A stretch of 64,000 bases of DNA from Trichodelitschia bisporula (GCA_010356995.1 ML996702.1:391013-455012), one strand, 5' to 3'. Positions 1 to 11,958 are shown, counted from the first letter of the stretch. Made by a program: numbers and translations. The notes: generated by a model from the letters alone, not told the origin.

Positions 1-369
1 TCAAGCCCGACCCCGACACCCGTCCCCTCCGGCCAAAGCACCGGCGCCAAAGCCGGAATTGGTATTGGTGTTGCACTCGGCGTTCTCGCGGTTGCGGGCA
101 TACTCGGCGCGCTCTGGTGGCTACGCCGGCGTCGGCAGCCGGCGCCGCACTCTGAAATGCCGGCTGCCGAGCCGACAGTGTATCATGAGGTGGACGGATA
201 CCAACGCCCATCTGAGATGGAGGTCAAGCAGCCGTATCCGGTTCCACCGCTTGTGCACGAGCTACCCCACGAAGCTCCGGATACAAGTCCCACGGGGAGG
301 GAGGCCGAGGGGTTACCGGCTCTGTTGCCAGTTAATGGGGTTCCTCCCAGAGAGAGTCCTGGGACGTGA
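1..369 (+). CDS. C-terminal end of a single-pass membrane protein (partial)
   Basis: The frame is open from the first base of the window to a TGA at 367-369, so the 5' part of the gene lies outside. The 122 visible residues start with a Ser/Pro/Thr-rich stretch, then a Gly/Ala/Leu/Val membrane segment (about residues 20-43) that ends in WWLRRRR, a strong stop-transfer signal. The remaining tail of about 75 residues is cytosolic by the positive-inside rule and rich in Pro and Glu. This layout (S/T/P stalk, one helix, basic anchor, acidic-proline tail) is common in fungal surface sensors and in kelch or WSC-type membrane proteins. The extracellular domain that would name it is not in the window, so no function is assigned. 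Confidence 0.7.
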   Translation, partial: SSPTPTPVPSGQSTGAKAGIGIGVALGVLAVAGILGALWWLRRRRQPAPHSEMPAAEPTVYHEVDGYQRPSEMEVKQPYPVPPLVHELPHEAPDTSPTGREAEGLPALLPVNGVPPRESPGT

Positions 370-757
370 AAATCGGGTGGGAATGATGGAATAGGGGCTG
401 AATAGGCTGTGTGAATCCACAGTTTGTAAATATGATGCCAAACAGCTGTCTAATGGACTCTAATATACCCGTTTCTATGCAAAGATGACCCGTTGCACGT
501 TATGCCCAACATCGAGTGACGGCTAACTCGCCCAATGCACAGCTGGAGGGTATCCCAAGACGACCCGTGAGACACCTCATACTCCTGAACTCCAAAGGTA
601 AAGTGATGAACGTATACAATAACATGTGTCCACGTAGTGCTGGCAGTTATCGCCCCAAGCACCAACAATGCTGACCGCAGGTGAGCGCGCCGTCCTAGAA
701 CCTTGGTGAAGGCGTAAGATCCAGAATTGCAATTTCAAGAAAGCTTGTTTATGCAAC
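370..757. other. Intergenic between convergent genes
   Basis: This stretch lies between two convergent gene ends and must hold both 3' ends. I see no coding potential, RNA gene or repeat in it. Confidence 0.6.
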
Positions 758-2230
758 TCAATCATCCATGTCACTTTCGGCCACATCGTCTTCCTCAAGT
801 TTCTTCCGCTGCTCTTCGCTCATCTCCTTGTACGTGGCCCAGCTCAGCAACATGAAAGCGGCAGTGATCAATAAACCGCCAGCAATGGCGGTGCCAGAAA
901 GCGGCGAGTTCATAGGCGGCGGGAGGAGTTGATCCACGATTGCCACAATGAATATAGTCAGCAGAGCCGCAACAGACGAGAGAACCGGCGACGTGAGGCT
1001 GATGAGAATTAGGAAAGATCCTGAGAAGCCTAACATATGTCAGTACGAGATATTGCATGAAGAAAGGGACAGCTTACAAGCATTAGCTAAGACACTGATC
1101 GCGAGCATCCATGCCTGCTCCCCTGTTGGCAGCTCAAAAGTCTCCAGTCCGGTCCAGTGCAGAATTGGTAGTGGAATCCATAAAACGCAGAGGGTAAAGG
1201 CGCCGATCATGCTGCCAAAGGTGTTTGCGAATATCATCCCGCGTCCTGGGCTCGTGTCATCTGGTGGGCACGCTACTTTCTTGTACAAAACTTCGTAGAA
1301 GCCATACAGTACGCTCCCAACCCCGATGATGATGTTGCCCAGGAATCTCGCCCTGCCCCCATCATCCCTTCCACCTTGACTTTCCGCACCTGGACCGTAT
1401 GCCACGACCAATACGCCAGCAATAGCAACTCCAACGGCAACAACTTTGCTCATCCGGACTTTCTCGTGGAGCAACGGTATGCTGAAGGCATAGGCCCAGA
1501 AAGCAGAACAGTTGTATATGGCTGTCAGGTCGCTCGCCGTAGTCAAGTTCACAGCGACGTACCAGCTGCCGCCCGCAACAGTCAGCGCACAGGTCACGAA
1601 AGCAGTGGTGCGGAACATATGTGGCCATGGGGATTCGGTAGCTTGACGGCCAGTCGGGTGAAGCGTCCGGAAGCGGACCATTTGAGCCGTCTGCCGCAGG
1701 TGCTCCATGTGGCGTTGCCAGAAGGTTTTAAACGGCAGATGGCGTTTTTGGATGCGAAGAAAGAGTAATTGCGTAGGCCATAGTACTACCCATGACGAGT
1801 GGGTGAAGTATCTGCCGCGTTTAGGGTATGCCGTACGGAATAAGCAGAGGACTTACAGCATGCAGTATGGCTTCTCCCAGTGCAGTTGCGCCTGAATGTA
1901 CACCGCCGTCTCCGTCTGGATACAAAAGCTGATCAGACTCAAGACGAGAAAGACGGAGGCATAGGCGTATCGTAGACGGGTGGATGTTGCCGCCGCGACT
2001 GCTGGATCCCGTTCGTGGAAAGTCGAGCGCCTGCTTAGCGACTGGCGGCGAGGAGGAGAGTCATAGGGCCGTGGCTGTCCATCTTTGGACGAAAGCAAAG
2101 GCTGGTGCGAGTTTATGCGTCCATCCAGGGAGGGACGGAGATCGGAAGGCATCTCGTCTGAGGAATGTGGAGGTCTGCTCAAGGCCCCGATATTGCCTTC
2201 ATCCGACACCTTGGCTTCGTCCTCCGGCAC
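758..2230 (-). CDS. Drug/metabolite transporter superfamily membrane protein (EamA/SLC35F-like)
   Basis: The spliced model is 2230-1857, 1811-1078 and 1029-758, giving 459 residues. The introns are 45 and 48 nt with GTAAGT and GTAAGC donors. After a disordered, hydrophilic N-terminus of about 95 residues the protein is a chain of about ten hydrophobic helices. Examples are ASVFLVLSLISFCIQTE near residue 105, two internally similar EamA halves, and the stretch FSGSFLILISLTSPVLSS before the last helices. The tail is acidic (EEDDVAESDMDD). The pattern matches the fungal vacuolar-membrane group that includes yeast YML018C/Thi74 and animal SLC35F5. The substrate is unknown. The splice joins restore a continuous helix in both cases. 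Start at 2230 is the first ATG in frame; a further upstream exon cannot be excluded. Confidence 0.8.
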
Positions 2231-3026
2231 GGTTGTATACTCTTCGGCGCCTCCGTGATGAAAGCGGGACTCTGGAACTGGCCGTGATGGCGGTGGATGC
2301 GTTGTGAAAGGAGTTGGGAGTCGAACAGTTCCAGGTGAGGAAAAAAGAGTCGGCGGACCAAGGTATCAGAGGACGCTGAACGGCTCCGAGTAATGGCAGA
2401 TGATGCAAGCAGCGGGTTAAAATAACAGCAAGATGCGGGTCCTCGGGGCAAAAAGACAGGATTGAATGTCTGGGAAAGGAACAAGGCGTCATAGGTTGAG
2501 TGATGTACCGTACTGTATCCTACCGCAGAACGTTCGCTTTGCGCGTTCTGTCCGGCATGAGTTTTTTCGTTCTTCTTGGCGCTTGGCAATTGGTCCAACG
2601 TGGAGTGGACGCATCCCGATGCCGGCTTCACGGCGGTTGACCATAACTGCTCATCACCACTTATCATCGCGGCTCATTTGACTTTCCCTATGGCTCAAAT
2701 ACTCTCGGATGATGCAAAACGTGTGCTGAGTTATTTAGTCTAACCACAGCTGAGCCTCCTTGCCTCCCATCCAGACATCTCCCTGCCTCTCTGTGAATAA
2801 TGCCACGCAAGTTCGCATCATGGTGTAGTTAAGCAATCCCCAGTCCGCTATCCCCGCCAGCATCGACATATAGTCAAGGGTGTATACAATGACACCATCC
2901 ATCTCGCTACCCCTCTACCTACCCTTCTTACCCCGCTTCTTCATCCCCAGGGTAAGAGTGACAGTTTTACCGCCAAAACTTCACCTGTAAGTTTAGGACA
3001 ACCGCCGGCCTGCGCCAATAGCCACG
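2231..3026. other. Divergent intergenic region (transporter / aldo-keto reductase)
   Basis: These bases separate two divergent start codons and should carry both promoters. The open frames that cross it lack splice support and run antisense to one another. No repeat or RNA gene was seen. Confidence 0.55.
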
Positions 3027-4158
3027 ATGCCTCTTGTAGTTCCCCGTCTGAGGGACCGCATCATACTAGGATTGATGACTATCGGGTATGCCCAGCGCCC
3101 TGCTCCGCACCCTAGACTGACCGACCCAGTCCTGATAAAGCAGCCGGGGCCCGAATCACTTCCCTTGAGGAGTACAATCGAATCTTGGATTATTTTCAAG
3201 AGCAAGGCTACAATGAGGTCGACACCGCGCGCTCCTACGTCAATGGTGCGCAGGAAGCCTTTACAGCCGCCGCGAACTGGAAGGACCGCGGTCTGACGCT
3301 TGCCACGAAGCACTATCCCTTTGCACCAGGACAGCATAGCCCGGACAAGCTCAAGGCTGCGCTCAACAAGTCGTTGGGAGAACTGAAAACAGAAACCGTC
3401 GATATCTTCTACCTTCACGCGGCGGATCGTAGTGTTCCATTCAAAGAAACCCTTCAAGCGGTCAACGAGCTGCATAAAGAGGGGAAGTTCGTCAGGCTGG
3501 GGTTAAGCAACTTCACATCCTTTGAGGTTGCTGAGGTCGTGCTTATCTGCCAGCAAAATGGATGGGTGAGGCCGACCATCTACCAAGGTATTTCGTCTAC
3601 CCCACATTGATCGTACAGGAAACCTAATTTAACCAAGGAATGTACAACGCCATTACTCGCAGTCTGGAGACAGAACTAATTCCTGCGTGCCACCGTTACG
3701 GGCTCGATGTGGTGGTGTACAACCCGCTCGCCGGGGGCCTCTTCTCCGGCAAGTTGAAGCTCAACGAAGTCCCGTCCGAAGGCCGCTTTAGCGATTCGGG
3801 CGGCAATGCTGGTCAACGCTACCGAGAACGCTACTTCAAGGATGCCACCTTCGACGCGCTGCGTATCATCGAACCTGTCGTGGCCAAGCATGGTTTGACG
3901 CTGATTGAAACGGCACTCCGGTGGTGTGTACATCACTCCGCACTGAAAATCAAGGACGGCAACGACGGGATCATCATAGGAATCAGCAGCTTTGATCAGC
4001 TCAAGAGCAACCTTGCAGATGCGGAGAAAGGCCCACTACCTGATGAAGTGGTGAAAGTGCTTGACGAGGCATGGTCCATCGCAAAGACGGCGACTCCAAA
4101 TTATTACCATTTGGATCTCAAGTACACCTACGATACGCAAAAGGCGCTGTTTGGTTGA
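3027..4158 (+). CDS. Aldo-keto reductase, AKR7 / aflatoxin-aldehyde-reductase type
   Basis: Exons are 3027-3085, 3130-3587 and 3638-4158, giving 345 residues, the usual AKR7 length. NAD(P)H-dependent reduction of aldehydes is the family role, in the cytosol. All four catalytic residues of the aldo-keto reductase barrel are visible: Asp51 and Tyr56 in EVDTARSYVNG, Lys80 in LATKHYP, and His116 in IFYLHAADRS. The GLSNF motif and a C-terminal GISSFDQLKSNL (cofactor phosphate region) are present. The intron 1 acceptor at 3129 was chosen over later AGs because only it gives the in-frame TIGPDKAAGARITSLEEYN that continues the barrel. Introns are 44 and 50 nt. The physiological substrate cannot be read from sequence; detoxification of reactive dialdehydes or ketones is the inference from the family. 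Confidence 0.9.
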
Positions 4159-4572
4159 CTACATGGTAGCGAAGCTGGTTCAGCATCAAAGCTATAGTGA
4201 GAGCCCAGTGTCCAATTGATAGGCATTCTGGCTCTGCCGAGCGTGCCATTCATTTCTGGATTTGCCTTACAAAGGTTTTTAATGTCTCGAATCAACTGTG
4301 AAATTGCTGTCGCGTTCATCAACAATGTTCTTTGCGAATTCGAAAAGCCCAACCAGCTTCGACCAGTTCTTCGTAGATCTGGCTACTGCCTTGAGAGTCC
4401 CTGAGTATCTCTCCGTTCTCCTGGTTTCCAGTTCAGAACACTACATTCTGTCAACATAACAGACGTCTGTCTCTTCTCCAGGCCAAGTGGCGTACCGCCT
4501 TCTCGGTGCACTTCCGCACGCGTGCACTGTCGAGAGTCAATGGTATTTTATTACATTATCCTGTTAGTACTC
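4159..4572. other. Convergent intergenic region
   Basis: This is the 3' flank shared by the convergent reductase and NLR-like genes. I see no gene or repeat in it. Confidence 0.6.
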
Positions 4573-7500
4573 TCAGCCAACCACCCAAGGTGGCCGTATG
4601 ACCTGGGAACCCCAAACTCGACGGACAGCCTTGTGAGACGCATCGGCAAACCCCTTTCTACCTACAGGCTGGAGCGTTTCTTTATAGCTCGTCTCATACC
4701 ATGCAGTGAGAACTTGAATGACCTCTTTTTCCGGCTCTTTCAATGGTTCCATGAATATTCTGGATCGCTGCATTGCCAGATCGATGAGGGATGAGTTCGG
4801 AGGGATAACGTTTTTCTTAACTCCGTCATGTCTCAGCAATATTTCTACCATCTTTGGCCGCCCGCTCCTTATTGCATACATCAACGGCGTTTCCGGTAGC
4901 AGCAACATATCGTCGCGAGCATTCACATCAACCCCTGGGGTTCGAAGAAGGAGTTCCAATGCATCCACATGTCCGGAAGAGACTGCTGTGAATAACGGCG
5001 TACGCTGTGTTTGGTCTCTGAAGTTGACGTCGATGCCCGGAGCTCCAAGGAGGAGTTGGATCATAGAGATACAGCCTTTGGTAATCGCGGTGTTCAGGGC
5101 TGTGCTCCCAAATCTGTTCATGGCATTGACGTCAACTCTGATTTGTTGAACCAAAAGCCTGGCAATGTCTATGGCCGCAGGTGATGCACCGGCAACAGCC
5201 GTCAGCATGAGAGGTGTCCAACCCAGGTCATTTCTAGGATCCGCGAATACTCCATGTTCCAATAACCGGATGACAGACTTGTAGCTCCTGTGTTGGACAG
5301 CGTGGAATAGGGGGGTTTCGCAATGAATGTCGGGGATATCCGCGTCCACGCCATGGTTGAGGAACAGAGCGACAAGTTGCTCACGATCCGAGGCTACGGC
5401 ATAGGAGAGCGAATTTCGACCGTCCTTATCAATGACATGGATGTCGGCTCCAGCCTTAATGAGGAAGGACGCCATCTTGTCGAACTCAAGTATCGTAGCC
5501 CATATCAAAGCGGTCTGTTGCCACTCATCTTTTGCATCGATATTTCCGCCATTTTCAAGTAAGAGGTTCAGGATGTTGATACGTCCAGAAAACGCTGCGG
5601 ATATAACTGGAGTCTGCGCTGCGCGGTTCCTGGATTCCAAGGCGACATCCGGTCGAGCGAGGAAGAGTCGGACAATCTCCTCATGTCCTGCTGAAACAGC
5701 CATGTGCATTGGTGACAATCCTTGCCAGTTTTTAGAGTCAACTTCGATGGCCATATTGAATAAGCCAAGACAGACGCTCCGCAAGTTGAACTTAGCGGCG
5801 ATATGCAATATTCCATCGATGGCATCGCCACCATCAACGTTAGGATTCATCTTCGCGACCATTTTACGATTGGCCCAGCTGTAACAATGGACCACCCAAG
5901 TCTTCGGCAAATCGAGCATCTTCACGAATCGCCCGAAAATTGGTTCGTATATATCAGCTTCTCCTGCATGGTGGAAGCCATATTCTACTGCGTATTCCAG
6001 AAGAGGAATGGAATTAGGGAGTTTCCGTTGACGGGTTTCCGGGCCGCTAGCCCATTCGACAAGGGCATCGCTCCTGAAACATGACACGCATATACTCGTT
6101 AACTGGAGGTGTGTCCGGAGGACGATATCTCTTGCAGTGCCGAGTGGATCAAGAATGGTGATGCCTTGAGGACTGCGGAGGAAATCGAAAACCGAGTAGT
6201 GGATGAACTGAACGGCCATGATTTTCTCTGTGTTGTGTCCAACCCGCTCCACGACCTCAACAAGCCCCCCAGAAAGCCTCCGTAGTAGCTCTCTTCCGTC
6301 TTCTTCATCGTATCTTTTTTTCCAGATTGGTGCGCTTTGGTCACAGCTGTCGAGTCCGGAAATCTGGGTGCCTAGTGCAAAACTCATCTCCCTCACGGTG
6401 AGTATCCGTTTGGCAAACAGGATCCACTTCAGGGTCTGCCGCATTTCTTCCTTGTCATCATCATCGACATTCTGAAGGAGAGTGAGATAAAGAGCAAGCA
6501 AATCCTGTGGGATTCTATCGAGCATTTCCTGAATCTTTTCAATCTTCTCGACCTTCAGCCTCCAGATTCTCGGCAACACCAGATCCACCCATTGGAACAC
6601 TCCCGATGCACGTGTTGCAAATGCATTGACCACCAAGGTCAATTTGGGCTCCGCAAAGATCCCTTCAAATTCATGCCTGATGTGTCTCTCGATGTCACCG
6701 CCGTTGAAGTCGTCAAGGCAAACGCAAGATCCCGGAACCAAGTCTCCGAGTGGATAGTGTCGGCACGAAAAGCAGATATGAAGCTTTGTGTAGTCGCCAA
6801 GGGCCGATTTGATAAGTTCTTCGAGGAAACGAAAGACTCTGACCGGGATGTCGGGTGTATCTCCGCACTCGTCCAGGGCATCGATGAAAATGTAGACACC
6901 GTAGTTTTGCGAGGCGCTCAGAATAGCACGTTGAAGAATATCTCGAAGTTCACCCTCTTCCCAGAACCAACTTTCTCCGCATGACCCACTTGTCTTACAC
7001 CGCCGCTGGAAGTCATTGAAAGCTTTATGTAGTTCCTCGGGGGCGTAAGCCAAAACTTGAAACAAAAGAGATCGAATGAGGCCGAAAAGGCTCCGCTGGA
7101 TAGCGACGTTGCTCCCAGAGAAGAAGTGTGAGAGGATAATGTCATTCGAGCGACTTTGCTTACAGCGGAAATGCGTAAGAAGGTACTTCAGGAGCGTAGA
7201 CTTCCCTGAACCGGGCTTTCCTTTGATAGCTAGCAGTGCTTGCTCACTGTTCGTCCAGTTTCGATAGCTCTCTTGGCCGAGAATCCAGCTGCAGGTTCCT
7301 TTAGTTTCCCCTCTCACTAGGTGCTCTCTCGTTTTCATCTCGGGAAACGCAATTGATGCCAGCATCTCTGATCCGATTTGTGAGTCTTGAATTTTCGTCA
7401 GGTGTTTGGCGGGAGTTTACCTTGCTCGTTATCGGTCAACTCAAGTCTTTTCTTCAGCGTTAGTAACTTAGCCAATCATCCCTAAATGTAGTGAAGGATT

Positions 7501-8639
7501 CCTAACCTTGATTCCGGATTGACCTCAAGTGACGCTCTGACCTCCTTAACAATCATATTATAACCCGCATCCTCGCGATTCGAGAACTTGGTCATCTTCT
7601 GTTGGTTGTTAGTGAATCCATACCTCAAGGTTAGATATCAAGCATCGCGGCTCACCCGGTGATCAGCACGAATAGGATAGTGCGGTACTCCATCTATCTT
7701 CGCAGACTGTTTGTCCACAACCTGCCACAGGTCAGCTAGGGACAATGCCGAAGGCAGAGACATGCCATGCCAATACTAGACTCCATTGTTTCGTAGAAGC
7801 AAGAAACTCGTATCGATTTCTGGTTTTCCCTTGCAAGAGCACTAAAGTTGTCGACGGTTTCAATGAGCATATCCGATTGTCGTCCAAGAAACTCGATGAG
7901 CTTTGGATTGACACCGATTTTGAGACTCTTGCACAGCTTCGCAAGGCTTCCCAAGTATTGTGCCATACCAGAACCACGATGAGGTGTACCAAGGAACAGG
8001 ACGCCAGCAGTACGTTCGAAAATAAGCCTCGTTTCGCGTTTGCGGCTTTGGGACCACGATAAAGCCTTTTGCAGTATGAGTCCGCCGAGGCTGTGGGCAA
8101 TGAACACGATACGTCGATGCCTCTGGGACTACTTAGCCACAGAACCTTCGAAAGCATTTGGAGCTTACCGTATTTGTGTCGCTCCGTAGCTTCTCCAGTT
8201 GGTTCACTAGATCGGTTGCAAATCCAGGCACGCTGTCCTGGGAAACCTTCCGCTTTGGGCCCATGTGTGCGTCGTACTGATAGGCAAGAATCCGGGCGTA
8301 CGGAAAGTCCACCGGCAAAAACTCCATGGGCCAGTATACTTTGCGCTCATCGTCAACATGAACCCAGGTCTGATAAGCATTACCCATGAGCCCATGTAGG
8401 AAAACGATGTCAGCGTCCGCAGTCGGAGTATCAATAAGTGTCGTGAGACCGAATTTTCTGCCATTTCGAAATTCTTCCGTCAACGGGTTAGGCTTCTCCA
8501 CTCCGGCTAGGACGGGTCGGCCTGGAGGCGATGGTTCAGCATGTCTAGAGGTGTCGCCATCTAAACATGAAAGGGGAGAAACTGAGGATGACTGAATAAC
8601 TGTGCCTTTCCATCGAAGCCGTGCGCTAAAGGGAAACAT
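4573..8639 (-). CDS. NLR-like protein: alpha/beta hydrolase - NACHT - ankyrin repeats
   Basis: The six-exon model is 8639-8169, 8128-7777, 7735-7656, 7598-7507, 7446-7421 and 7367-4573, giving 1271 residues. Introns are 40, 41, 57, 60 and 53 nt, and one exon has only 26 nt. Residues about 75-320 form a PGAP1/DUF676-type alpha/beta hydrolase: oxyanion HG at 82-83, nucleophile Ser170 in IAHSLGG, then LGTPHRGS, and VVDKQSA and ADHR as candidate acid and histidine. A NACHT NTPase follows: Walker A GKPGSGKS at 390-397 and Walker B IFIDALDE with Asp503. About ten ankyrin repeats fill roughly residues 860-1210. This is the standard fungal NLR architecture: effector, switch and sensor repeats, as in proteins of heterokaryon incompatibility and non-self response. 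Function here is inferred from architecture. All motifs look intact, so it is probably active rather than a relic. The start is the first ATG in frame. Confidence 0.87.
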
Positions 8640-9878
8640 CTGAACTCAAACGACGTACCCAAAAGAAGTAAATGAGAAGCCCAAGAGGTTGTAGGCGGGT
8701 ATAAGTCCGCACTCATAAGAGCACCAGCTCCCTCATTGCCTGACGGCTAGGCGCTCGAGGGTGAATGAGAGGCGCAGGGTGCTGATACGCGACTCTAACT
8801 GCGCCACAACATGCACTACGTGAACCAATAAACCGCATAGAGTGGCGCTTCAAGAGAAATGATCGATTCGGACTTAAAGATGCGAGTGGGGCCTCAAAGG
8901 ATCTACATACCTTACAAGCTCATACCGAGCTCGAAAACCACACGTTGGCTGATTGACGTCGGTTGTTCCTCTTAAGACCTGCGAAGGAACCTATGTTGAG
9001 GCTGAGGGTCATCTTTGGAGAACCTCGCGGTCGCCTGTGGTGACTTAGATGCGGCACAGCATAGAGGTAGGAGATTGACGAAGGGCATACAGTACCGACG
9101 AGGTTTGTGTTACATCCCTGGGCCAATTTTGCGGAGAGGGGCGGTATTCATCTTCTCGTTGTCTCTTGGGTGTGGAAGCCTGTTGACGTCCCCCATTTCT
9201 GCCTAGAGACCCCTTCCTATGTCACGCATTAGGTTCTGCAATGTAGGTTTCTGCTCTTGAATAGTTATCTGGACGTTCGACAAGCGTGCAACCGAATCAA
9301 ATGGTCCATTCATAAGCTCCAAGCGGAGCCGGGATTCCGTGCCTTTGGAAGCGAGCCATTGGCTCTCGAAGCGCCATTTGAATGACCGCGTGCGCCTCAT
9401 ACCGATGATAGCCGCCATCGTAATGCTCCTAAAACCGAGCATCGCGGACTCCTAGGGGGTTAAAGAGTAACATTCGGAGTCGAGCTATTATTCAAGAAAT
9501 GAACTACCCGTATGTACAGTATTAGCTTTTGAGGCAAGTACGAGTACAGACGGGGCTCATCACCCTCCCCTAAGGAGAGCAGAAGACTTCTGCTAATGCA
9601 GAAAGGAAAATGCATGTACGTTGCCGACTCTGACGTCTTCTCCTGACCTGGGCGAGGTGACGAGATACCACAAGTTTTTGTTGGCGCGAAGGAGCTGCTG
9701 CGGAGAATCAGATCTTGCCACAGCCGGTGTGATGTCCATCGGTTCAAGAGGACTGAAGTCAGAGACGTTCGGCCAGCTGAAGTGGAATGTTTTCATCGCC
9801 TCGGGACCCCATAAAACCTTGAAGAAATGGTGATGAACCATCGTACAGAAATAGCACCTGGGGTGTGTCTCATTGAGG
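8640..9878. other. Intergenic region, no gene recognised
   Basis: It lies upstream of the NLR-like gene and downstream of the next gene on the same strand. It contains a tRNA-like A-box stretch on the minus strand near 8793-8808 without a convincing T arm (see findings). The short open frames on the minus strand between 9203 and 9841 lack family resemblance and splice logic. Confidence 0.5.
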
Positions 9879-10888
9879 TTAACAGGAAAGTAGGGAAACT
9901 AGTGCCCGGGGATCCTGTAGCTCTGCAGCTGCAAAGTATCCCTTATTCTCAACGACACCTCGATCCTTCACTACGGCAGTGTACTTGACAACCCATTGAG
10001 GTATCACATCTCCGCGCAATCCATCCGAGCTATTATTACAGCAACCACTAGGCGCCAAAATGCCAATTCCTTTTTCAGGACCCAGCAGTTCCCGCAGTGT
10101 ACCCGGAGGCAAAATGTCGGTACAGTCATTGTGCGTTAGCAGCTCAATCCCCTCTTGTTTCGCAAATATTATCAGAGGCTTCGGCACAACACAACAATCG
10201 CGCACGTTAATCTGATCCACAGAAGGGCGCACGCGAACCGATTGCAGAAGACGAGCAAGTCGATGACTTCCAAACTCGGAGAGACCGAGCCTTGCGATGG
10301 TACCCGCATCGTGCAGCGTTTCCAGGGTGTTCCACGTTTGAACGATAGAGTTTGTGTCCTCGATTACTCCGCCTGTTGGATCCGAGAGCCCAGAGAGCGA
10401 GGCAGCATCTGAGTGCTCGTCCTCCTCTGATTCGTCTTCGGCATCGAAAGCAATGCCGGGAAATGAGACTATGAGCAAATCGATGCTCGACACGCGCAGC
10501 TCCCTGAGAACAAGATCTATCGCCTCCTTTGCGTGCTGGCAGCGTTTCGAAGGAGGTACGTGGGGAAGGTAAAAAAGCTTGACAGTGATGTCATAGGCAG
10601 AACGTTCTTCCGCCAAACCGGAGGTGTCCAATGTAGGGGCATATAACTTATCGCCTTCTTGAGCGCTCCATGACCGAAAGGTGCTGTCGGGTGCTGAAGA
10701 AGCGACTGCCTGCTCTCGGTGGGAGTCGAAATTTGAGCGAAGCGCAGCAGTCAGCTCAGCGTTTGACTTCGATACGAGAGGGCGACGGACCACGGAGGGA
10801 CCGCTTCCCATGATATTGCTAGTACGAGCATTAGCTGCGATACAGTCTGTTATGAGGCTCCATACGACGTAGAGAGAATGAGCTTCAT
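9879..10888 (-). CDS. Glutamate-cysteine ligase regulatory (modifier) subunit
   Basis: Exons are 10888-10866 (23 nt) and 10818-9879, giving 320 residues. The join creates the N-terminus MKLILSTSNIMGSGPSVVRR, which the unspliced frame would not give; the intron is 47 nt. The protein is a divergent aldo-keto-reductase fold lacking reductase function. Visible family stretches are YDITVKLFYLP, IDLLIVSFPGIAFD, WNTLETLHDAGTIARLGLSEFG, VRPSVDQINVRDCC and GIELLTHNDCTDILP. It is the homologue of animal GCLM and fission yeast Gcs2, which bind the catalytic subunit and raise its affinity for glutamate in the first step of glutathione synthesis in the cytosol. An acidic, Ser-rich insert (EDESEEDEHSDAASLSG) interrupts the barrel. 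It shares a 342-bp divergent promoter with the AP-1 sigma gene. Confidence 0.88.
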
Positions 10889-11230
10889 TGTTGATCATAG
10901 GAGTTGAATTAGCCTTTAGACTTGAATGTTGCGAGTGTGCTGGCGGCAGGTGTCGAGCCGAAGAGTACAGCCATACGACGAGAGTACGCGTCTGAACGTC
11001 CTCTTCGTTGGCGGCTAACAATATCAACTGGTGAAGTGGGGAAATGGTGGGGCAGGCCGTGGAGGTCAGTGCGTACGTACGGTAGTAGGAGATTCCTTAC
11101 GGGTAGAGGCTTGGCGTGGCGCGAATCGTAACCTCCAGTCCGCTCCTCAACTCCACACTAATCGAAACCGCGGCAGACAAGGAAGCGGAAAGCCCAACAG
11201 CTAGCACCTCCTGCTCGAGCTGGGAACAAA
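10889..11230. promoter_or_regulatory. Shared divergent promoter (GCL modifier subunit / AP-1 sigma)
   Basis: Only 342 bases separate two divergent start codons, so both promoters overlap here. It carries one exact copy of the 12-base motif GTACGTACGGTA at 11073-11084. I did not find a clear Yap1-type site. Confidence 0.6.
11073..11084 (+). promoter_or_regulatory. Recurrent intergenic 12-mer GTACGTACGGTA, copy 1
   Basis: This is an exact copy of a motif also found at 18940-18951 (minus) and 19296-19307, with a one-base-short relative at 15028-15038. Its position in a divergent promoter suggests a protein-binding site, but that is inference. Confidence 0.35.
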
Positions 11231-11958
11231 ATGCCCATCAAGTAGTTTGACCTGGTGCGCATATGATACAACAGCAATGCTAACAGCATCAGGTATTTAA
11301 TCTTGCTGTCGCGCCAGGGCAAAGTGGTATGGCCTCGTATGTGAATATCTGGGTACCTCGGAGGCTAATGCCCTTCTCCAGCGGCTGGCCAAATGGTTCT
11401 CCACTCTCTCTCCGAAGGACAAGGCCAAAGTTGTAAAAGACGTCACTCAACTCGTTCTCGCTCGCCGCACTAGGATGTGCAACTTCCTCGAGTACAAAGG
11501 TGCTGTCAACTTCCATAAACGGTGTACCTTCCAGACTAATATTGACCCCCAGATACCAAAATTGTCTACCGACGCTATGCCTCCCTCTACTTCATTGCAG
11601 GATGCGCCTCCACCGACAACGAGCTGATCACCCTCGAGATTGTCCATCGCTTTGTCGAACAAATGGATAAATACTATGGCAACGTCTGCGAACTCGACAT
11701 CATATTCAATTTTCAGAAGGCATATTTTATTCTGGACGAGCTTCTGCTGGCGGGTGAAATGCAGGAAAGCAGCAAGAAGAATCTCCTTCGTTGCATCAGC
11801 CAACAGGACAGCCTGGAGGACATGGAGGTAAGCGAATAATTGTTCGTACTTCCGCCGTCCCTTTTGATGCTGCCACGCTCTCCTCTCTTTCACTTCCGAT
11901 GCTAATGGTCAACGCTGCTTGTCAGGCTGAAGATGACATCGTCACGAAGATCATGTAG
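11231..11958 (+). CDS. AP-1 complex small subunit (sigma-1 adaptin)
   Basis: Exons are 11231-11241 (11 nt), 11293-11326, 11382-11499, 11553-11827 and 11926-11958, giving 156 residues, exactly the family size. The protein reads [20 protein letters not shown] at the start, then [36 protein letters not shown] and [19 protein letters not shown], and ends [10 protein letters not shown]. These are diagnostic of sigma adaptin of the clathrin adaptor AP-1, which sorts cargo between the trans-Golgi and endosomes. The longin fold covers the whole protein. Intron 1 carries a perfect TGCTAAC branch-point motif shortly before its AG. The last intron (98 nt) lets the conserved C-terminus be recovered from a 33-nt exon. 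Confidence 0.93.

Noticed and set aside
9460-9841. Minus-strand open frames near the GCL modifier gene
   Set aside because: Short, mutually overlapping, without recognisable motif or convincing splicing.
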